DNA of 64,000 bases from DASQHW01 sp963837155 (lineage in GTDB: Bacteria; Actinomycetota; Acidimicrobiia; IMCC26256; PALSA-610). Shown in pieces: positions 45,119-54,314 of this stretch (position 1 is its first letter; each line of letters opens with the position of its first letter). The notes under the pieces are model-generated. The model saw nothing but the letters and a program-made list of their open reading frames with translations. It did no database searches and was not told the DNA's origin. Location: the NCBI GenBank assembly GCA_963837155.1, contig CAWIMB010000002.1, positions 1,116,001-1,180,000 on the forward strand. The letters run 5' to 3'. Position numbers and translations under genes: made by a program.

Positions 45119-47249
45119 TCACATCTCCTTGCGCGAGCTCGCGGGCTTGCCGGTCAGCGAGCTTGCGAGCGTGGGTCCGAAACTCGAGCCGCGCCTCGCA
45201 GACATGGGCATCGAGACGGTGCTCGACGTGCTGCAGCACTACCCCCGGCGCTGGGTCGACCGCACGAGGAAGGCGGATATCGCAACCCTCGCCGTTGGCG
45301 AGGAAGCGACCGTCTTCGCCGAGGTCCGCACGATCCGCGGCCGGCGCACGCGTCAGGGGCGTGCGCTCGTCGAGGCGGTCGTCTACGACGGCACGTCGGT
45401 GCTCAACATCACGTTCTTCAACCAGGCGTGGCGCGAGAAACAGCTGAGCGTCGGCACCGAGGCTTCCTTCTTCGGCAAGCTCGACGTGTATCGCGGCAAG
45501 CGCCAGATGACGAACCCGGTGGTCGACGTCGTCGGCCGCGCCGGCGAAGCGGACGAGAAGACCGGTGTGATCGTGCCCGTGTACCCACAGTCGGGCAAGG
45601 CCGAAGTGTTCACGTGGCAGCTGCGCAAGGTCGTCAACGAGGCACTCCGACGGTGCGCGAAACGCGGGCTCGACGATCCGCTCGACGAGGCAGTGCTCGA
45701 CCGGCTCGACCTCGTGACTCGCGCTACTGCCTATCGAGGGATCCACGCACCGGATGACATGACGGAGTTGCGCGCCGCCGAACGTCGCCTGAAGTTCGAC
45801 GAGTTCCTGCGCATGCAGGTGGGACTCGTCGCGCGCAAGCGCGCACTGGCGGCCGAGCAATCAGGCATCCGCCACCGGATCGACGGAACGCTCGTGGAGT
45901 CGTTCGTCGCGCAGTTGCCGTTCGCACTCACCGGCGATCAACAACGCACGATCGAGGAGATCACCCGCGACATGGCCGGCGCGGCACCGATGCACCGCCT
46001 GCTGCAGGGCGACGTCGGTTCGGGCAAGACCGTGGTCGCGCTGGCGGCCCTGCTGATCGCCGTGCAGGGTGGATATCAGGGCGCGTTCATGGCCCCGACG
46101 GAGGTGCTCGCCGAGCAGCACTACCTCGGTTCTCTGCGCATGCTCGAGGGTCTCCACGTGCCCGCCGACGGCTCGTTGCTCGCCGAACGCCCGGTGCGCG
46201 TCGAGTTGTTGACGAACCGCACGACGGCCGCCGAACGGCGCCGGATCGCGGCCGGCCTCGATGCCGGCGACGTCGACATCCTGGTCGGTACCCACGCGTT
46301 GCTGTACGGCGACGCGCAGTTCTCACGTCTCGGCCTTGCGGTCGTCGACGAACAGCACCGGTTCGGTGTCGAGCAACGTGCTTTGTTGCGGGGCAAGGGT
46401 GATGAGCCCGACGTGCTCGTGATGACCGCGACGCCGATTCCGCGCACGGCGGCGATGCTCGTGTACGGCGATCTCGACCGGTCCGAGCTGCGCGAGATGC
46501 CGCCCGGCCGTACGCCGATCGCGACGACCGTGGTCGGGCCCAGCCCGCTGGAGCACGCGGCGGCGTGGGAGCACCTCCGGGCCGAGGTGGACGCGGGGCA
46601 CCAGGCCTATGTCGTGTGCCCGCTGGTGGAGGACAAGGGGAAGGTCGAGGCGAAGGCCGCGACCGCCGAGTACGAGCGCTTGCAGGCCGAAGAGCTGCGG
46701 GGCTTGCGCGTCGGTTTGATACACGGCCAGATGAAGTCCAAGGAGAAAGAGGAGATGATGGCCGCGTTCCGCGCGGGCACCGTGCAGGTGCTGGTCGCGA
46801 CGACGGTCATCGAGGTCGGCGTCGACGTGGCGAACGCGACCGTCATGGTCGTGGAGGACGCCGACCGGTTCGGCCTCTCGCAGTTGCACCAGCTGCGAGG
46901 ACGGGTGGGCCGGGGCACGGCGGCCTCGCACTGCTTCTTGTTCTCCGACCCGACGACACCCGAGGGCGAGGAGCGCGTGCTTGCGATGGCGGCGTCCATC
47001 GACGGCTTCGACCTCGCCGAGAAGGACTTGGAGATCCGCGGCGCGGGCGAAGTCTTCGGCGAGCGGCAGTCCGGGTTCAGCGACCTCAAGCTGGGTCGCA
47101 TCCCACGTGACGAGGCAATCGTGATCGAGGCCCGGCGGGCCGCGGAAGAGATCCTCGACGACGACCCGGACCTGACCGGTCACGCCCAGTTGCGCGAGGA
47201 GGTCGAGGACCTCCTGGGCGACGACGTGGAGTTCCTGTTCAAGTCGTGA
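45111..47249 (+). CDS. recG: ATP-dependent DNA helicase RecG
   Basis: 712 residues from TTG 45111, overlapping the DAK-like stop. The N-terminal wedge/OB domain is followed by helicase motifs LLQGDVGSGKTVVALAA (Walker A), MAPTEVLAEQHY, VVDEQHRFGVEQR (DExH), MTATPIPRTAAM, and QLRGRVGRGTAASHCFL (VI). It remodels stalled forks and branched DNA. Operon with the DAK-like gene and rsmD, a common actinobacterial order. Confidence 0.94.
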   Translation: MSNHISLRELAGLPVSELASVGPKLEPRLADMGIETVLDVLQHYPRRWVDRTRKADIATLAVGEEATVFAEVRTIRGRRTRQGRALVEAVVYDGTSVLNITFFNQAWREKQLSVGTEASFFGKLDVYRGKRQMTNPVVDVVGRAGEADEKTGVIVPVYPQSGKAEVFTWQLRKVVNEALRRCAKRGLDDPLDEAVLDRLDLVTRATAYRGIHAPDDMTELRAAERRLKFDEFLRMQVGLVARKRALAAEQSGIRHRIDGTLVESFVAQLPFALTGDQQRTIEEITRDMAGAAPMHRLLQGDVGSGKTVVALAALLIAVQGGYQGAFMAPTEVLAEQHYLGSLRMLEGLHVPADGSLLAERPVRVELLTNRTTAAERRRIAAGLDAGDVDILVGTHALLYGDAQFSRLGLAVVDEQHRFGVEQRALLRGKGDEPDVLVMTATPIPRTAAMLVYGDLDRSELREMPPGRTPIATTVVGPSPLEHAAAWEHLRAEVDAGHQAYVVCPLVEDKGKVEAKAATAEYERLQAEELRGLRVGLIHGQMKSKEKEEMMAAFRAGTVQVLVATTVIEVGVDVANATVMVVEDADRFGLSQLHQLRGRVGRGTAASHCFLFSDPTTPEGEERVLAMAASIDGFDLAEKDLEIRGAGEVFGERQSGFSDLKLGRIPRDEAIVIEARRAAEEILDDDPDLTGHAQLREEVEDLLGDDVEFLFKS

Positions 47250-47822
47250 GCCGGCCGAAGGGTTTGCGCGTGATCGCGGGCACAGCTCGTGGTCGCAAGC
47301 TCGTCGCACCTCCGGGCGACCGCGTCCGGCCGACGAAGGACATGGTCCGCGAAGCCATGTTCTCGGCGCTCGACGCGCGGGGCGCGCTCGTGGACGCGAG
47401 CGTGCTCGACCTCTTCGCGGGAACCGGCGCGCTCGGGATCGAGGCGCTGTCGCGAGGCGCGGCACGCGCAGTGTTCGTGGAGCGCGAGCGGCGCCGCGCT
47501 CGACGCAATCTCCACCAACGTTGCCACGTTGCGATTCGATGACCGTGCGCGAGTCGTGACCGCCGACGTGCAACGCTTTCTCCGCACTTCGCCGCCGTCG
47601 GCGGCGCCGTTCGACCTCGCCGTCGTCGACCCGCCGTACGACATGGCCGACGAGGACGTGACCGCGTTGCTCGACGCGTTAGGGGTCCCGGGTTGGCTCG
47701 CGTCCGATGCCATTGTCAGCATCGAGCGCCCCGCACGTCACCCGATTGTCGTCCCTCTCGGGTGGCGAACCGGCTGGGAACGAGCCTTCGGCGATACGCT
47801 GCTCTCGTTCTGCTGGAGATAA
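47246..47822 (+). CDS. rsmD: 16S rRNA (guanine-966-N2)-methyltransferase, frameshifted
   Basis: GTG 47246 overlaps the recG stop. LRVIAGTARGRKLVAPPG and SVLDLFAGTGALGIEALSRGA (SAM site) lie in the first frame up to VFVERE. ALDAISTNVATLRF and the catalytic DPPYD motif (VVDPPYDMADEDV) lie in the next. Deleting one base near 47487 gives VERDGAALDA. The restored ~191-residue protein is normal for RsmD. Followed by coaD, as in mycobacteria. Confidence 0.88.
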
Positions 47823-47834
47823 CAGGAGATCTGC

Positions 47835-48323
47835 GTGGCGATCGCCCTTTGTCCGGGCTCGTTTGACCCGGTCACACTCGGCCACCTGGACATCATCGAA
47901 CGCTCGGCGCGCCACTTCGACGAAGTGATCGTCGCGGTGATGGGCAATCCACAGAAGACCCAGTCGTTGTTCACCCTCGAAGAGCGTCAGGAGATGCTCA
48001 AAGAAGGGCTGTCGCACGTCGGTAACGTGCGGATCGAATTCTTCAAGGGCCTGTTGGTCGAGTTCGCGAAAGAACATGGTGCGGACGCGATCGTCAAAGG
48101 CCTCCGGGCCGTCTCCGACTTCGACTACGAGTTGCAGATGGCGCAGATGAACCAGAAGCTCTCGGACATCGACACCTTCTTCTTGTCGACAAGCCCGCAG
48201 TACTCCTTCCTTTCGTCGAGCTTGGTGCGCGAAGTCGCGCGCTTCGGTGGTGACGTGTCGGCGATGGTGCCGAAGCACGTCAACGACCGGCTCATCGAGC
48301 GCTTCCGCGACAAGGAGAGGTAA
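47835..48323 (+). CDS. coaD: Phosphopantetheine adenylyltransferase
   Basis: 162 residues. Transfers AMP to 4'-phosphopantetheine in CoA synthesis. ALCPGSFDPVTLGHLDII (T/HxGH), KGLRAVSDFDYELQMAQMN and FLSSSLVREVARFGGD are canonical. GTG 47835 after AGGAG. Confidence 0.95.
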   Translation: MAIALCPGSFDPVTLGHLDIIERSARHFDEVIVAVMGNPQKTQSLFTLEERQEMLKEGLSHVGNVRIEFFKGLLVEFAKEHGADAIVKGLRAVSDFDYELQMAQMNQKLSDIDTFFLSTSPQYSFLSSSLVREVARFGGDVSAMVPKHVNDRLIERFRDKER

Positions 48324-48325
48324 GC

Positions 48326-48868
48326 GTGTTCGAGGACCAACCCGACAAGGTTCCCGACACGGCGTTGCTGTTGCACCGTCTGCAAGAGATGTTGGAGAAC
48401 GCGCGGAAGCTGCCGATGTCGGCCTCGGTTTCCATCAACCGGGAAGAGTTCGGCGCGGTGCTCCAGGACGCAGTCGACGGCTTGCCTGACGAGCTGCGCG
48501 AGGCACGCTGGTTGCTCAAGGAGCGTGAGCAGGTCGTCGAGCGCGCCCAGCACGAGGCCGACCGTTTGCTCGAAGCGGCGCGCGTCCGCGCCGAGCGCAT
48601 GGTGGAGAAGAACGAGCTCGTCCGTGAGGCGCGCCGCACCTCCGAGGAGATCCTCGAAGACGCCGAGCGCCAAGCGGGCGCCATGCGACACGAAGCCGAG
48701 GACTACGTCGACCGCAAGCTTGCGTCGTTCGAGGTCGTGCTCGACCGCACGATGCAAGCGGTGCAAAAGGGGCGGGCGCGCCTCCAGGTGCACACGACCC
48801 CCGACGTCCCACCCGAAGCCGAGGTCGTCGACGACGACGGCGCCTTCTTCGACCAGGACGATCTCTAG
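48326..48868 (+). CDS. SepIVA/DivIVA-like coiled-coil protein
   Basis: 180 residues, almost wholly helical from about 50 to 155 with heptad Leu/Ala and many Glu/Arg (REARWLLKEREQVVERAQHEAD). It is flanked by coaD and, after an insert, by yceD, as the mycobacterial division protein SepIVA is. The MSASVSINREEF segment resembles that family's N-terminal turn. Probable septal or polar scaffold. GTG 48326 follows GAGAGG. Confidence 0.7.
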   Translation: MFEDQPDKVPDTALLLHRLQEMLENARKLPMSASVSINREEFGAVLQDAVDGLPDELREARWLLKEREQVVERAQHEADRLLEAARVRAERMVEKNELVREARRTSEEILEDAERQAGAMRHEAEDYVDRKLASFEVVLDRTMQAVQKGRARLQVHTTPDVPPEAEVVDDDGAFFDQDDL

Positions 48869-48941
48869 CGTTTCTATTCTAGAAGCAGCTTGCTCGTTTC
48901 TGTGTGTGCAGGTACGGTCCGCAGACGCATGGGGGAAACAC

Positions 48942-49547
48942 ATGATTCGATTGATTGGATGCGTCGCGGCCGCTGCGGCGTTGGCGCTTGGCGCTGTTGT
49001 CGCGAACGGTGCCGGCGCCGCCGCACCGAAGCACAACGCGCACGATGACAACATCGTCTGCAACACCAACAGCGCGACGTTGAGGCTCAAGCCGCCGTTG
49101 ATCAACGGCGGGACTGGGTCGTTGACGACCACGTTCAACGGCAAGGTGAACGGCTGCTCGGTCACCGACGCGTCGAATGACCCCGTTTCGATCTCGATCG
49201 ACGGCAGGATTACCGGCTCGATCAGCACGCCCTCGCGGGACTGCGCGAACCTCCTCGACACCGTGCCCGTCACTGGCAGGTTGACGATCGACTGGAGATC
49301 GACACCGCGGCTGGTCAACGACCACTCCGTGTACCTCCCGACGTCGCTCACCCCAGGCATCTTCGGGGCGCAGTGGGGTGGGGCGTACCCGCGCTTCGAC
49401 TTCACCGGGACGACCAATCTGTCGTTCGCCGGCGGAGGAACGGCGAGCATCATCACCAACGAGGACGTCGGTGTCGTCCTTGCCGGCTGTGGGACGACGG
49501 GCGCCAAGCTGCTCCACATCGGCGTCGGCCAGATCACCCTCGGCTGA
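48942..49547 (+). CDS. Secreted hypothetical protein
   Basis: 201 residues. The signal peptide MIRLIGCVAAAAALALGAVV ends near ANGAGAAAP. The mature part is Thr/Gly/Asn-rich beta sequence with four Cys (IVCNTN, NGCSV, RDCANL, AGCGTT), suggesting two disulphides. No family recognised. It interrupts the usual sepIVA-yceD junction, with its own 73-base upstream gap containing a TTCTA-TTC-TAGAA inverted repeat (48872-48884). Confidence 0.7.
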   Translation: MIRLIGCVAAAAALALGAVVANGAGAAAPKHNAHDDNIVCNTNSATLRLKPPLINGGTGSLTTTFNGKVNGCSVTDASNDPVSISIDGRITGSISTPSRDCANLLDTVPVTGRLTIDWRSTPRLVNDHSVYLPTSLTPGIFGAQWGGAYPRFDFTGTTNLSFAGGGTASIITNEDVGVVLAGCGTTGAKLLHIGVGQITLG

Positions 49548-49675
49548 GCGATCGAGGCCCTGACGGCCTGGAAACTGCTGGTCAGCTGGTAGAATCGGTG
49601 CGTTCCGGCTGCCGCGGCGGTACATTCCCGCACAGCCCGTCCCTGCGCCCCGGGCGCCCGTGCCGATCGAGCCTG

Positions 49676-50182
49676 ATGGCCACCTCGAACCCGTTCCGCA
49701 TTCCCGTCGCCGACCTGCTCAAGCGGCATGGCGCGGCGCGCCCGGAATACGTCTCGGCCCCGTTGCCCGCGCTGAGCGCCCCCGGCGCCGAGGTGCCCCC
49801 GGACCGGCCGGTCGAGCTCGACCTCACGTTGGAGCGGGTCTCGGAGGGAATCGTCGTGCGTGGCGCCGTCCAGGCGCACTGGCAAGCAGCGTGCAGCCGT
49901 TGTCTCGCTTCGGTTGAGGGCGACGTCTCGGTGCACGTGGACGAGCTTTTCGAGAACCATCCGCTGGCCGGAGAGACCTATCTCCTCGACCACGACGTCA
50001 TCGACCTCGAGCCGTTGGTTCGTGACGCCTTGTTGCTCGAGCTGCCCGTCGCGCCGCTGTGCGGCGAGGACTGTGCGGGCCTTTGTCCCGAGTGCGGAGC
50101 CGATCGCAATGTTGCGTCGTGCGACTGCACCACCGAAGAACTCGACCCCCGGTGGGCGGCCTTGCGGTCGCTCGACCTCTAG
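49676..50182 (+). CDS. YceD/DUF177 family protein
   Basis: 168 residues from ATG 49676. The C-terminal metal-type motif LCGEDCAGLCPECGADRN and the middle ACSRCL are the family hallmarks. YceD always precedes rpmF and may act in 23S rRNA processing or ribosome assembly. A TAGAAT -10-like element at 49590-49595 suggests a promoter with an ~75-base leader. Confidence 0.9.
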   Translation: MATSNPFRIPVADLLKRHGAARPEYVSAPLPALSAPGAEVPPDRPVELDLTLERVSEGIVVRGAVQAHWQAACSRCLASVEGDVSVHVDELFENHPLAGETYLLDHDVIDLEPLVRDALLLELPVAPLCGEDCAGLCPECGADRNVASCDCTTEELDPRWAALRSLDL

Positions 50183-50201
50183 ATCTCCGAGGAGCCAATC
50201 G

Positions 50202-50381
50202 ATGGCCGTCCCGAAGCGCAAGATGAGCCGCTCGGCGACTCGTTCGCGCAAATCGGCGAACATGCGAATCGCCGCGCCGGCGCATTCGCTGTGCCCGAAC
50301 TGCGGCGCGTCCCGGCTCCCGCACACCGTGTGCAGCAACTGCGGTTGGTACCGAGGCCGCCAGGTCCTCGACGTCGAGTAG
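50202..50381 (+). CDS. rpmF: 50S ribosomal protein L32
   Basis: 59 residues. MAVPKRKMSRSATRSRKS is the conserved start, and two CxxC pairs (LCPNCGAS, VCSNCGWY) bind zinc. GAGGAG precedes ATG 50202. Located 19 bases after yceD and 16 before plsX. Confidence 0.95.
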   Translation: MAVPKRKMSRSATRSRKSANMRIAAPAHSLCPNCGASRLPHTVCSNCGWYRGRQVLDVE

Positions 50382-50397
50382 CGCGAAGGGCGCGTCC

Positions 50398-51468
50398 TTG
50401 TCGGCCGTGATCGCGATTGACACGATGGGGGGCGACCGCGCGCCGGGTGAGATCGTCGCGGGCGCGCTTCGCGCCGTCGAGGCGTGCGACGTGGACATCC
50501 TGCTCGTCGGCCAACCGGAAGCGATTGCCGCCCATCTGCCCGGCGGTGCGCCACCGCGGCGCGTCGAGGTCCTCGCCGCGTCCGAAGTCGTCGGCATGCA
50601 CGAGGATCCGGCCAATGTCGTGCGCACCCGCACCGATTCGTCACTCGTACGCGCCGCGGAAGCGGTGCGCGACGGCCGCGCGACCGCTTTGGTCGGTGCC
50701 GGGAACACGGGCGCGACGATGGCTGCCGCGCTCCTCCGCTGGGGACGCATCAAAGGCGTGCACCGACCGGCAATCGCGCTGCCGATGCCGATCATCGGCA
50801 CCGACCGGATGCAGTTGCTCGTCGACGGGGGAGCGACCGTCGATCCTGACCCCGAGTGGCTCGTCGAGTGGGCGGTGCTCGCACGCGAATACGCCCGCGT
50901 GCGGCTCGGCATCGACGAGCCGACCGTCGGGTTGTTATCGAACGGCGAGGAGGCCGGGAAGGGCGACGCGCTGCGCAAGCGGGCGTTCGAGCGCTTGGCG
51001 CAGACCAAGGGCTTCGTCGGCAACGTCGAGGGTCGCGACCTCATGGCGCCGAGCGCCGATGTCGTCGTGACCGACGGGTTCACCGGCAACGTCGTGCTCA
51101 AGGCGCTCGAAGGCGCGTTGATGGGACTCGCGGGGCTCGTCTTCGGTGTCGTCGACGAGCCCGGGGCACCGTGGGCCGATGCGGCCGAAGCGCTGAAACT
51201 GCGCCTGCTCGATGCGGCGGCCGGGCTCGTACCCGACAACACCGGCGGCGGCATGCTGCTCGGCGTCAAGGGTGTGTGCGTGATCTCGCACGGCTCGTCC
51301 AGTGCGACCGCAATCGTCAACGCGGTGCGGGTTGCGCGCGACTGTGTCGACGCGGGCGTCGTCGAGCGGCTGACCGAGGCGGTGGTTGGGCGGGAAGCGG
51401 ACCGGAGCACTCCAGCCGAAGGCCGCGCAGCGCAGGGAGCGGGCGGGAGAGTGCATCGTGCCTGCTGA
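50398..51468 (+). CDS. plsX: Phosphate acyltransferase PlsX
   Basis: 356 residues from TTG 50398. Makes acyl-phosphate from acyl-ACP for phospholipid synthesis. VIAIDTMGGDRAPGEIVAGAL, ALVGAGNTGATMAAALLRWGRIKG and VVVTDGFTGNVVLKALEG are typical. The C-terminal ~30 residues (RSTPAEGRAAQGAGG) are low-complexity and overlap the acyl-carrier-like gene. Confidence 0.93.
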   Translation: MSAVIAIDTMGGDRAPGEIVAGALRAVEACDVDILLVGQPEAIAAHLPGGAPPRRVEVLAASEVVGMHEDPANVVRTRTDSSLVRAAEAVRDGRATALVGAGNTGATMAAALLRWGRIKGVHRPAIALPMPIIGTDRMQLLVDGGATVDPDPEWLVEWAVLAREYARVRLGIDEPTVGLLSNGEEAGKGDALRKRAFERLAQTKGFVGNVEGRDLMAPSADVVVTDGFTGNVVLKALEGALMGLAGLVFGVVDEPGAPWADAAEALKLRLLDAAAGLVPDNTGGGMLLGVKGVCVISHGSSSATAIVNAVRVARDCVDAGVVERLTEAVVGREADRSTPAEGRAAQGAGGRVHRAC

Positions 51469-51757
51469 GACGCACAGCCATCGCGGCCCGATCAGTGCCG
51501 AGGAAGTCGAGCGTCTCGTGCGCGAGCAGCTCGTCGAGATCCTCGGCGTCGACCCCGACTCCATCGCGCGCGACACCCGGCTGCGCGAGGACCTCGACGC
51601 CGACGACTTCGCGCTGATCGACGTCGTCGAAGCCGTCGAGACCGAGCTCGGCGAGCGCAGCATCGGGCTCTCGATCGACGACGACGACCTCGTGGAAATG
51701 CGCACGGTCGGCGACGCCGTGGAATGCGTGCTCTCGCGTCTGGAGCCTCCGACATGA
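51458..51757 (+). CDS. Acyl-carrier-protein-like protein lacking the phosphopantetheine serine
   Basis: 99 residues from GTG 51458. Four-helix ACP pattern EEVERLVREQLVEILGVDPDSI then RLREDLDADDFALIDVVEAVE. The canonical D-S-L attachment site is D49-D50-F51 here: the serine is replaced by Asp, which needs two base changes and so is not a one-base error. It occupies the usual acpP position between plsX and rnc. It may be a non-carrier regulator, or real acyl carriage may be done by an ACP elsewhere. Confidence 0.7.
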   Translation: MPAETHSHRGPISAEEVERLVREQLVEILGVDPDSIARDTRLREDLDADDFALIDVVEAVETELGERSIGLSIDDDDLVEMRTVGDAVECVLSRLEPPT

Positions 51758-52491
51758 GCGCGCTGGTGTCGTACGAGCGGCTGGCCGAGCTCGAAGCGCG
51801 TCTCGGCGTCGAGTTCACGAATCGCGAGTTGTTGCTGCGATCGCTCGCGCACCGATCGTGGTGTGCGGAGAACGGAGAGCCGGAGTCGAACGAACGGCTC
51901 GAGTTCCTCGGTGACTCCGTGCTCGGTCTCGTCGTGACGCATTACGTCTTCGAGCATTTCCCGAGCCTGCCCGAGGGCCAACTGTCGGAGGTGCGCGCCG
52001 GCGTCGTCAACGCACAGGTGCTCGCCGAGATCGCGCTCGAGCTCGACCTCGGTGCCCACCTCTTGCTCGGCAAGGGCGAGGACGCGGCGGGCGGTCGCTC
52101 GAAACAATCGATCCTTGCGGACGCGTTCGAAGCCGTCGTCGCGGCGGTGTACCTCGACCTGGGCTTCGCGATCGCGCGCGACGTCGTCCTCCGGTGCTTG
52201 CAGGACCGGATCGCGGAGGCCGCGGCCGGCCCCGGTGGCCGCGACTACAAGACCCGGCTCCAGGAGATCACCGCCGCGCGCGCCCTCGGCCGTCCGCGCT
52301 ACGTCGTGCGCGACGAAGGCCCCGATCACGCCAAGCACTTCTTCGCGGCCGTCTACGTGACGGACCGCCTGTACGGAGAAGGCGAAGGACGCTCGAAGAA
52401 GCAGGCCGAACAGGCGGCAGCGTGGGTGGCGTGGACGCGTCTCCAAGACGAGACGGGCGAGCAGGGAGACGACGATGCCGGAGCTGCCTGA
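51754..52491 (+). CDS. rnc: Ribonuclease III
   Basis: 245 residues. The RNase III signature NERLEFLGDSVLGLVVT, catalytic Glu in ADAFEAVVAAVYLD, and a C-terminal dsRNA-binding domain (DYKTRLQE to KKQAEQAAAWVAW) are intact. Processes rRNA and other double-stranded RNA. ATG 51754 overlaps the upstream stop as ATGA, and the 3' end overlaps mutM by 17 bases. Confidence 0.95.
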   Translation: MSALVSYERLAELEARLGVEFTNRELLLRSLAHRSWCAENGEPESNERLEFLGDSVLGLVVTHYVFEHFPSLPEGQLSEVRAGVVNAQVLAEIALELDLGAHLLLGKGEDAAGGRSKQSILADAFEAVVAAVYLDLGFAIARDVVLRCLQDRIAEAAAGPGGRDYKTRLQEITAARALGRPRYVVRDEGPDHAKHFFAAVYVTDRLYGEGEGRSKKQAEQAAAWVAWTRLQDETGEQGDDDAGAA

Positions 52492-53314
52492 GGTCGAGGT
52501 GTTGCGCCGCGACCTCGACAAGGAGATCGTCGGCAAGAAGATCAAGTCGGTGGAGGTCACCGGCACGCGCTCGGTTCGCCGTCACCGCAACAAGAAGGAG
52601 TTCATCGGCCTGCTCGAAGGTCGCAAGATCACGTCGGTCCAACGGCGCGGCAAGTACCTCGTTATCCGTCTCGACGGCGCCGAGGCGCTCGTGGTTCACC
52701 TCGGCATGTCGGGCCAGCTGCTGCGTGCGAAGACCGCGCGGGAGAAGCCACCGAAACACACGCACGTCGTGATCACGTTCACCCAAGGCGGACTGTTGCG
52801 TTTCGTCGACCCACGCACGTTCGGCGAGATGTTCGTGACCAAGTACGACGACCTCGAAGAGCAGGTCGAGGAGCTCGCGCACCTCGGTCTCGATCCGCTC
52901 GAGACCGCGATGTCGTGGGACCTCTTCGGCCGGCTGCTCGCGGAGAAGAAGGCACGCCTGAAGAACCTGCTGATGGATCAGAAGTTCATCGCCGGGATCG
53001 GCAACGTGTACAGCGATGAGATCCTGTTCAACGCGGGCCTGAGGTGGGACCGCATGAGCGACTCGCTGTCGCAACAAGAGGTACGGCGCCTGTACCGCGC
53101 GATCTCCGAGACGTTGCAGGACGCGGTGAAGTACCGCGGCTCGTCACTTGCCGACGAGCAGTACGTCGACCTGTTCGGCCAGCAGGGCGAGTACCAGCAC
53201 TACCACCAGGTCTACGACAAGGAAGGCGCGCCGTGTCAGCGCTGCCGCCGTCCGCTACGGCGCGCCCGTTTCTCGAACCGCTCGACGTTCTTCTGCGAGG
53301 CGTGCCAGGTGTGA
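52475..53314 (+). CDS. mutM: Formamidopyrimidine-DNA glycosylase
   Basis: 279 residues. N-terminal MPELPEVEVLRRDL with the catalytic Pro and Glu, KYLVIRLDG, helix-two-turn-helix DQKFIAGIGNVYSDEIL, and a C-terminal zinc finger (CQRCRRPL...CEAC). Removes oxidised purines such as 8-oxoG. Tightly packed between rnc and acyP. Confidence 0.95.
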   Translation: MPELPEVEVLRRDLDKEIVGKKIKSVEVTGTRSVRRHRNKKEFIGLLEGRKITSVQRRGKYLVIRLDGAEALVVHLGMSGQLLRAKTAREKPPKHTHVVITFTQGGLLRFVDPRTFGEMFVTKYDDLEEQVEELAHLGLDPLETAMSWDLFGRLLAEKKARLKNLLMDQKFIAGIGNVYSDEILFNAGLRWDRMSDSLSQQEVRRLYRAISETLQDAVKYRGSSLADEQYVDLFGQQGEYQHYHQVYDKEGAPCQRCRRPLRRARFSNRSTFFCEACQV

Positions 53315-53643
53315 CCGAGCCGCCCGAAGCCGGAGGCGCGCGGGCGGTGCGGCCCGAGCGGCCCTGCAGAGCGGGCAAGCAACGTGTTCGCGTCGTGATC
53401 ACGGGGCGCGTGCAGGGCGTGTTCTTTCGGGACGCGTGCCGCGAGGTGGCACGCGCCGAAGCGCTTGCGGGCTGGGTGCGCAATCGCGGGGACGGTGCCG
53501 TCGAGGCCGAGTTCGAAGGTCCGAAGCCGGCAATCGACCGCGTCGTCGCCTGGTGTCACGACGGCCCGCCGCGAGCGCGCGTCGAACACGTCGACGTGAC
53601 CCCGATCCCGGAGGTCGGCGAGCGCGCGTTTCGCATCCGCTGA
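53311..53643 (+). CDS. acyP: Acylphosphatase
   Basis: 110 residues from GTG 53311, overlapping the mutM stop. VVITGRVQGVFFRDACREVA holds the catalytic Arg, and GWVRNRGDGAVEAEFEG the catalytic Asn. Hydrolyses acyl phosphates. The first ~20 residues are a Pro/Arg-rich extension of doubtful reality. Same position as in mycobacteria, before smc. Confidence 0.9.
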   Translation: MTEPPEAGGARAVRPERPCRAGKQRVRVVITGRVQGVFFRDACREVARAEALAGWVRNRGDGAVEAEFEGPKPAIDRVVAWCHDGPPRARVEHVDVTPIPEVGERAFRIR

Positions 53644-53795
53644 AGAGGGAGACGACAGCGCAGCGACCGGAGGGGAGCGGAGCGCGGAGTCGACCCAAGA
53701 AACATTTTCTTCCGCACGACGCAACCTTTGGATCGGGCTCGGCATCTCATGTGCGAAACAGCGAACCGCGCTGTGGGGGATGGGAAGGCAGAAAA

Positions 53796-54230
53796 ATGTT
53801 CACCAAGTTCATGGGTGGCGCGGCAGTTGTCGCGGGTGTGGTGGCAATGGCAATGCCTGCGGGTGCGGCGACGACGACGCACACGACGTTCGGAAAGAAT
53901 GCGCCGGCACCGGGCACCGCGACGCTCGTCGTGCGGCCGCACGGGTACCAGTCGAACATTCAGGTGAGCGGCTTGGCGCCCGGCACCTACCAGTACCGGA
54001 TCGGCGTATACGAGGACAGCAACCACGACGGCGTGCCCGAGGGCGGCACGAACGTGCGCGTCTGCAAGTTCACGGTGCGCCACAGCGGCGTGTCCGAGGG
54101 CTGCCGGGGCCACGGGCGTTCGCTGCTCAAGAACTGGGGCGCATCCGAGCCGCCCGACCTCTTCACCGCCGAGCTTTCGATGGTGGTTCCGCACACCGAG
54201 GTCAATGTCGAATCTGCCAACTTCTCCTGA
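53796..54230 (+). CDS. Secreted hypothetical protein
   Basis: 144 residues. A signal peptide (about 5-24, ending AGAA) is followed by a beta-rich domain with IQVSGLAPGTYQYRIGVYED, which resembles a fibronectin-like or DUF-type sandwich, and two Cys (VCKFTV, GCRGHG). ATG 53796 follows GGGAAGG. A 152-base upstream gap carries an AAGAAA-CAT-TTTCTT hairpin (53697-53711). No family recognised. It sits between acyP and smc, which are normally adjacent. Confidence 0.65.
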   Translation: MFTKFMGGAAVVAGVVAMAMPAGAATTTHTTFGKNAPAPGTATLVVRPHGYQSNIQVSGLAPGTYQYRIGVYEDSNHDGVPEGGTNVRVCKFTVRHSGVSEGCRGHGRSLLKNWGASEPPDLFTAELSMVVPHTEVNVESANFS

Positions 54231-54314
54231 CGGGCTGAACCGGGCGGAACCCGGGCGGGTCCGCTGCGGCGGACGACGCGCCCCCTACGATCTCGGGCGG
54301 AGAGGGGGCCCCCT

